Shown here in pieces: positions 5,613-7,947 of a stretch of 7,947 nt of DNA. The notes under the pieces are model-generated. The model saw nothing but the letters and a program-made list of their open reading frames with translations. It made no database searches and was not told the DNA's origin. The stretch covers positions 1-7,947 of the forward strand of contig CAWDHI010000008.1 of NCBI GenBank assembly GCA_963802095.1. Reading direction: 5' to 3'. Positions within the stretch are counted from its first letter, which is position 1, and every line of letters starts with the position of its first letter. Both the position numbers and the translations under genes were made by a program. The DNA comes from CAVVEQ01 sp963802095. GTDB lineage: Bacteria; Chloroflexota; Anaerolineae; Anaerolineales; Anaerolineaceae.

Positions 5613-6038
5613 ATGAACCCGGAACTCCAGATCACCCTTCTCGAAAAGCCCGACGACCCCGCCTGGGAGGTGGTCGGCGGCGGGATCAGCGCCTTCAACC
5701 TGAGCCACGCCGGCAGCGATGCCGCCACGCCGCTATGCGTTGTCCTTCGGGATGAGACGGGGGAGACCCTCGGCGGGCTCATCGGCGATACCTACTACGG
5801 CTGGCTATCCGTCAGCCTCATGTACCTCCGGGAAGACCTGCGCGGTCAGGGGTACGGTGAAAAGCTGCTCCTCCGCGCGGAGGAGGAAGCCCGCCTGCGC
5901 GGCGCGCGCGATGTCTTCCTCGATACCTTCTCCTTCCAGGCACCGGGCTTTTACCAGAAGCTGGGCTACCGCGTCTTCGGCGAACTGGTCGATTTTCCAC
6001 CCGGTCACACCCGCCACTTCATGACCAAACACCTGTAA
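5613..6038 (+). CDS. Single-domain GNAT acetyltransferase
   Basis: This 141-residue GNAT protein probably transfers an acetyl group from acetyl-CoA to an unknown amine substrate in the cytoplasm. ATG 5613 is preceded by GGGAGG (5598-5603) at nine bases; the frame is open upstream to 5541, but that stretch holds the promoter. A central strand, LSVSLMYLREDL, leads to the pyrophosphate loop RGQGYG (77-82). TFSFQAPGFYQKLGY (105-119) and FPPGHTRHFMTKHL at the end follow. The FSFQAPGF motif is shared with domain 2 of the upstream tandem protein, so the genes are paralogues. It lies 89 bases after that gene and is more GC-rich. Its stop is 10 bases from the stop of the convergent hydrolase gene. Confidence 0.88.
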   Translation: MNPELQITLLEKPDDPAWEVVGGGISAFNLSHAGSDAATPLCVVLRDETGETLGGLIGDTYYGWLSVSLMYLREDLRGQGYGEKLLLRAEEEARLRGARDVFLDTFSFQAPGFYQKLGYRVFGELVDFPPGHTRHFMTKHL

Positions 6039-6048
6039 ACATTAAGGG

Positions 6049-6963
6049 TCAGCCTCGCAGCCTCCCGCTGATATCCAGATTCTCGATAAATTCGTGAATG
6101 GCAGGCAGCGTCTCCTGCCGGTGGGTGACGCAGGCAAAATGACCGCCATCCTTCAGCCTCAGGAACCGTGCGCCGGGGATGGTGGCAGCCGAATATTCGC
6201 CCAGCGCGATCGGCACCACCGGATCATCCTCGGCGTGGATCACAAGAGTGGGCACCGCGATGCGCTCCAGCGGGATCGAAAAGGGGTTCGCCATCTGCTG
6301 CAGGTCGCAGAGCATCCCCTCCCGCCGCATTGTGGAGGGGAAGTTGGTTTGGAAAAGCTCTGCCAGCTGCCGCATCGTCTCCCCGTCATTTCGGATCCGC
6401 GCGAGCACCTCGCGGCTGGCCCCGTTGGCCTGGTAGATCCTCCCCGGTGCGACGGCATGTAAGAACCAGGGCAGGAAATCGGAACGTAACATCACCGGGA
6501 AGATCGCCCGCAGAACGCGCGGCAGGGGTGGCACCTGGCGGCTGATGGCTGAGATCAGGATAATTCCACGGCAGCGCTCAGGATGACGCACGGTAAATTG
6601 AAGCGCCGATGCGCCGCCGCCTGAAAGCCCGATGATGACGATGGAATTGATCTTTAGGAGGTCAAGGAGTGCGGCGTAGAGATCCGCTTGCGATTCCGGT
6701 TTCTGATCGGCCGGGCGGGGGGATCGAAGATATCCGAACCTGGAGGGAGCAATATATCGGTAAGGCCCTCCCAGGAAGCGCGCCAGCCAGAGCCCCATAT
6801 CATACCCGCCGCCGCTGCCGTGCGAAATCAGGACTGCACTTCCCTGCCCGGTTTGCGCAGCCTCCACCACCCCCAGCGTGGTCTCGAATAATTCGCTATG
6901 GGAGAGAAGGCGCTCGATCGCGGCGTTTTTTTCTTGCCTGTAACGGGTCCAAATCGCTTCCAT
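6049..6963 (-). CDS. Alpha/beta-fold hydrolase
   Basis: This 304-residue protein has an alpha/beta hydrolase pattern typical of esterases, lipases and C-C or epoxide hydrolases. The oxyanion region is HGSGGG (48-53). The nucleophile elbow is GLSGG with Ser114 (112-116), the acid is probably D246 or D247 in VIHAEDDPVVP, and the base is His275 in DGGHF. A cap domain fits between about 140 and 225. No signal peptide is present, so it is probably cytoplasmic. The substrate cannot be told from the sequence. ATG 6963 is used because no alternative ATG, GTG or TTG lies upstream in frame near the promoter region, but no good Shine-Dalgarno precedes it: GGAAGGA is about 19 bases away. The gene converges on the GNAT gene and diverges from the SRPBCC-like gene. 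Confidence 0.9.
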   Translation of the reverse strand: MEAIWTRYRQEKNAAIERLLSHSELFETTLGVVEAAQTGQGSAVLISHGSGGGYDMGLWLARFLGGPYRYIAPSRFGYLRSPRPADQKPESQADLYAALLDLLKINSIVIIGLSGGGASALQFTVRHPERCRGIILISAISRQVPPLPRVLRAIFPVMLRSDFLPWFLHAVAPGRIYQANGASREVLARIRNDGETMRQLAELFQTNFPSTMRREGMLCDLQQMANPFSIPLERIAVPTLVIHAEDDPVVPIALGEYSAATIPGARFLRLKDGGHFACVTHRQETLPAIHEFIENLDISGRLRG

Positions 6964-6993
6964 GAATGATTTTCTGTCGAATCCTTCCAGTTC

Positions 6994-7025
6994 ATTATAT
7001 AACCTGCACGGGTGACGGGTATAAT
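6994..7025. promoter_or_regulatory. Divergent promoter region between hydrolase and SRPBCC-like genes
   Basis: The 112-bp gap between the two starts holds a perfect -10 TATAAT on the plus strand (7020-7025), 50 bases before ATG 7076. It also holds a perfect TATAAT on the minus strand (plus-strand ATTATA at 6994-6999), about 30 bases before ATG 6963. Neither has a convincing -35 box at 16 to 18 bp. The plus-strand box sits inside the near-palindrome GGTATAATACC. The two starts probably share this region, but the exact promoters are uncertain. Confidence 0.4.
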
Positions 7026-7075
7026 ACCGCCGGGTTCGTTCGCCCGCACATTACATCAACCAAAGGATCAATGCC

Positions 7076-7693
7076 ATGACCACCCTGCTGCTCATCCTGG
7101 GCATCCTCCTCGCCCTCCTCCTGCTCTTCGTCCTGCTCGTAATCCTGCTCACCCCCTGGATGGACCGCTGGGGAACCACCCCCGCTGAGCGCGAAGCCCC
7201 GCTTCCGGGGGATGACCTCCTGCCCGCGCCCGCCAGGTTGGTCAACCGCGCGGTCACCATCAAAGCTTCTCCGGAGCAGATCTACCCCTGGCTGCTGCAG
7301 ATCGGCGCGGATAAGGCCGGCATGTACTCCTATACCTGGCTGGAAAGGCTCACCGGCTGCGAGATGGCCAAGGATGAGGTCATCCGGACCGAGTGGCAGA
7401 ACCTGAAGGAAGGCGACCTGATGAAGATGTGCGCGGGCGAGTTCGCCCCGCCGCCCTATATCGTCGCGCGCATCCTGCCCGGCAAGGCCGTCATCTTCGG
7501 CCACCAGGATGATGGCAAATGGGCGGAGCTCTGGCAGTTCGTCCTGATCCCCCAGGCGGATGGCACCACCCGCCTGCAGACGCGTACCCGCACCAACATG
7601 GTCGGTGGGGCGTGGGAGGTCTTCAACCGCATCGCCTTCGTAATGGAGCGCAAGATGCTGCTCACCCTCCTGAGCCTGGCAGAAGGGAAATAA
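7076..7693 (+). CDS. Membrane-anchored SRPBCC-like (START/polyketide cyclase fold) protein
   Basis: This 205-residue protein starts with a strongly hydrophobic helix (residues 3-26, almost all Leu, Ile and Val), a likely membrane anchor. A linker with PLPGDDLLPAP follows, then a domain beginning RAVTIKASPEQIYPWLLQIG (58-77). A beta strand followed by P-E-x-I/V-x-P-W-L is characteristic of SRPBCC proteins, which form a hydrophobic ligand-binding cavity. Later parts include GMYSYTWLERLTGC (82-95), WQNLKEGDLM (107-116) and AELWQFVLIP (150-159). The ligand is unknown; binding of a lipid or other hydrophobic molecule is inferred from the fold. ATG 7076 has AAAGGA (7062-7067) at eight bases; another ATG at 7071 is out of frame. 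The gene ends before a strong terminator, so it is probably monocistronic. Confidence 0.85.
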   Translation: MTTLLLILGILLALLLLFVLLVILLTPWMDRWGTTPAEREAPLPGDDLLPAPARLVNRAVTIKASPEQIYPWLLQIGADKAGMYSYTWLERLTGCEMAKDEVIRTEWQNLKEGDLMKMCAGEFAPPPYIVARILPGKAVIFGHQDDGKWAELWQFVLIPQADGTTRLQTRTRTNMVGGAWEVFNRIAFVMERKMLLTLLSLAEGK

Positions 7694-7710
7694 ACTAGCG
7701 AAGATTGCAC

Positions 7711-7743
7711 AGATCGGGGACCGGTTTCGTCCCCGATCTTTTT
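7711..7743 (+). terminator. Rho-independent terminator of the SRPBCC-like gene
   Basis: AGATCGGGGAC (7711-7721) pairs perfectly with GTCCCCGATCT (7729-7739) around the seven-base loop CGGTTTC, followed by a T5 run (7739-7743). It begins 17 bases after the stop codon. On the minus strand the stem is not followed by T residues, so it should stop only plus-strand transcription well. Confidence 0.93.
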
Positions 7744-7763
7744 ACGAAAACTCTGGGTCCTTC

Positions 7764-7947
7764 CTACCACACCCCCGGCACAAGGCGGTACTTCACCTTT
7801 TTTAGGTACGCTTCATACCCCGGCAAATCGCGCGAGAGCACTTCCTCCTCGTTGCGGATGCGCACGGCGAGAATTGGGACGATCACCAACCCCGGCAGGA
7901 CCATCCACCAGAATCCCAGCGCAACCGGTGTAGCCAGGTAGACCGCT
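7764..7947 (-). CDS. Isoprenylcysteine/phospholipid methyltransferase-like protein, C-terminal part
   Basis: The last 60 residues of a gene entering from beyond the right edge are present; the start is outside the window. The segment begins with a hydrophobic stretch, YLATPVALGFWWMVLPGLVI, a probable membrane helix. It continues with VRIRNEEEVLSRDLPGYEAY and ends YRLVPGVW. The R-x-x-x-E-E-x-x-L then G-Y-x-x-Y then Y-R-L-x-P-x-x-W pattern is typical of the C-terminus of isoprenylcysteine carboxyl methyltransferase (ICMT) and related membrane methyltransferases that use S-adenosylmethionine. In bacteria these are mostly of unknown substrate. It converges with the SRPBCC-like gene and no terminator of its own is seen. 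Confidence 0.85.
   Translation of the reverse strand, partial: AVYLATPVALGFWWMVLPGLVIVPILAVRIRNEEEVLSRDLPGYEAYLKKVKYRLVPGVW

Overview
This window looks like a piece of a bacterial chromosome or metagenomic contig with two compositional halves. Positions 1 to about 4435 are AT-rich outside the insertion sequence. From about 4560 onward the DNA is clearly GC-rich. No RNA gene, CRISPR array or phage module is visible. The taxon cannot be fixed from the sequence. The housekeeping and accessory families on the right would suit a Chloroflexota (Anaerolineae-like) genome, but that is a weak inference.

Left region (1-1203). After about 290 bases of AT-rich non-coding DNA there is a gene for a small membrane protein (325-988). 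It reads as one continuous 221-residue protein only if one A is added to an A7 run and one T to a T7 run. It is followed by the 5' end of a uracil-DNA-glycosylase-like gene (1083-1203).

Insertion (1204-3755). A complete IS21-family element sits inside the glycosylase-like gene after codon 40. It has TG...CA termini, related terminal repeats spaced 23 bp apart, an istA transposase gene and an istB helper ATPase gene overlapping by ATGA, and a 5-bp target duplication TTGGG. Removing the element and one TTGGG copy restores an uninterrupted 264-codon gene, the rest of which lies at 3761-4434.

Right region (4436-7947). Two same-strand GNAT acetyltransferase genes follow. The first (4600-5523) carries two GNAT domains in tandem and the second (5613-6038) carries one. 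Each has a near-identical extended -10 promoter with a 17-bp spacer, and the three domains share the same C-terminal motif. This looks like a local duplication followed by a fusion. An alpha/beta hydrolase gene converges on them from the minus strand (6049-6963). Divergent from it is a membrane-anchored SRPBCC-like protein gene (7076-7693) with a strong intrinsic terminator. The window ends inside the 3' part of a minus-strand isoprenylcysteine/phospholipid methyltransferase-like gene.

I see no convincing new multi-gene system. The points best supported for follow-up are the IS21 disruption that can be reconstructed base by base, the two homopolymer frameshifts, and the duplicated promoter-GNAT units.
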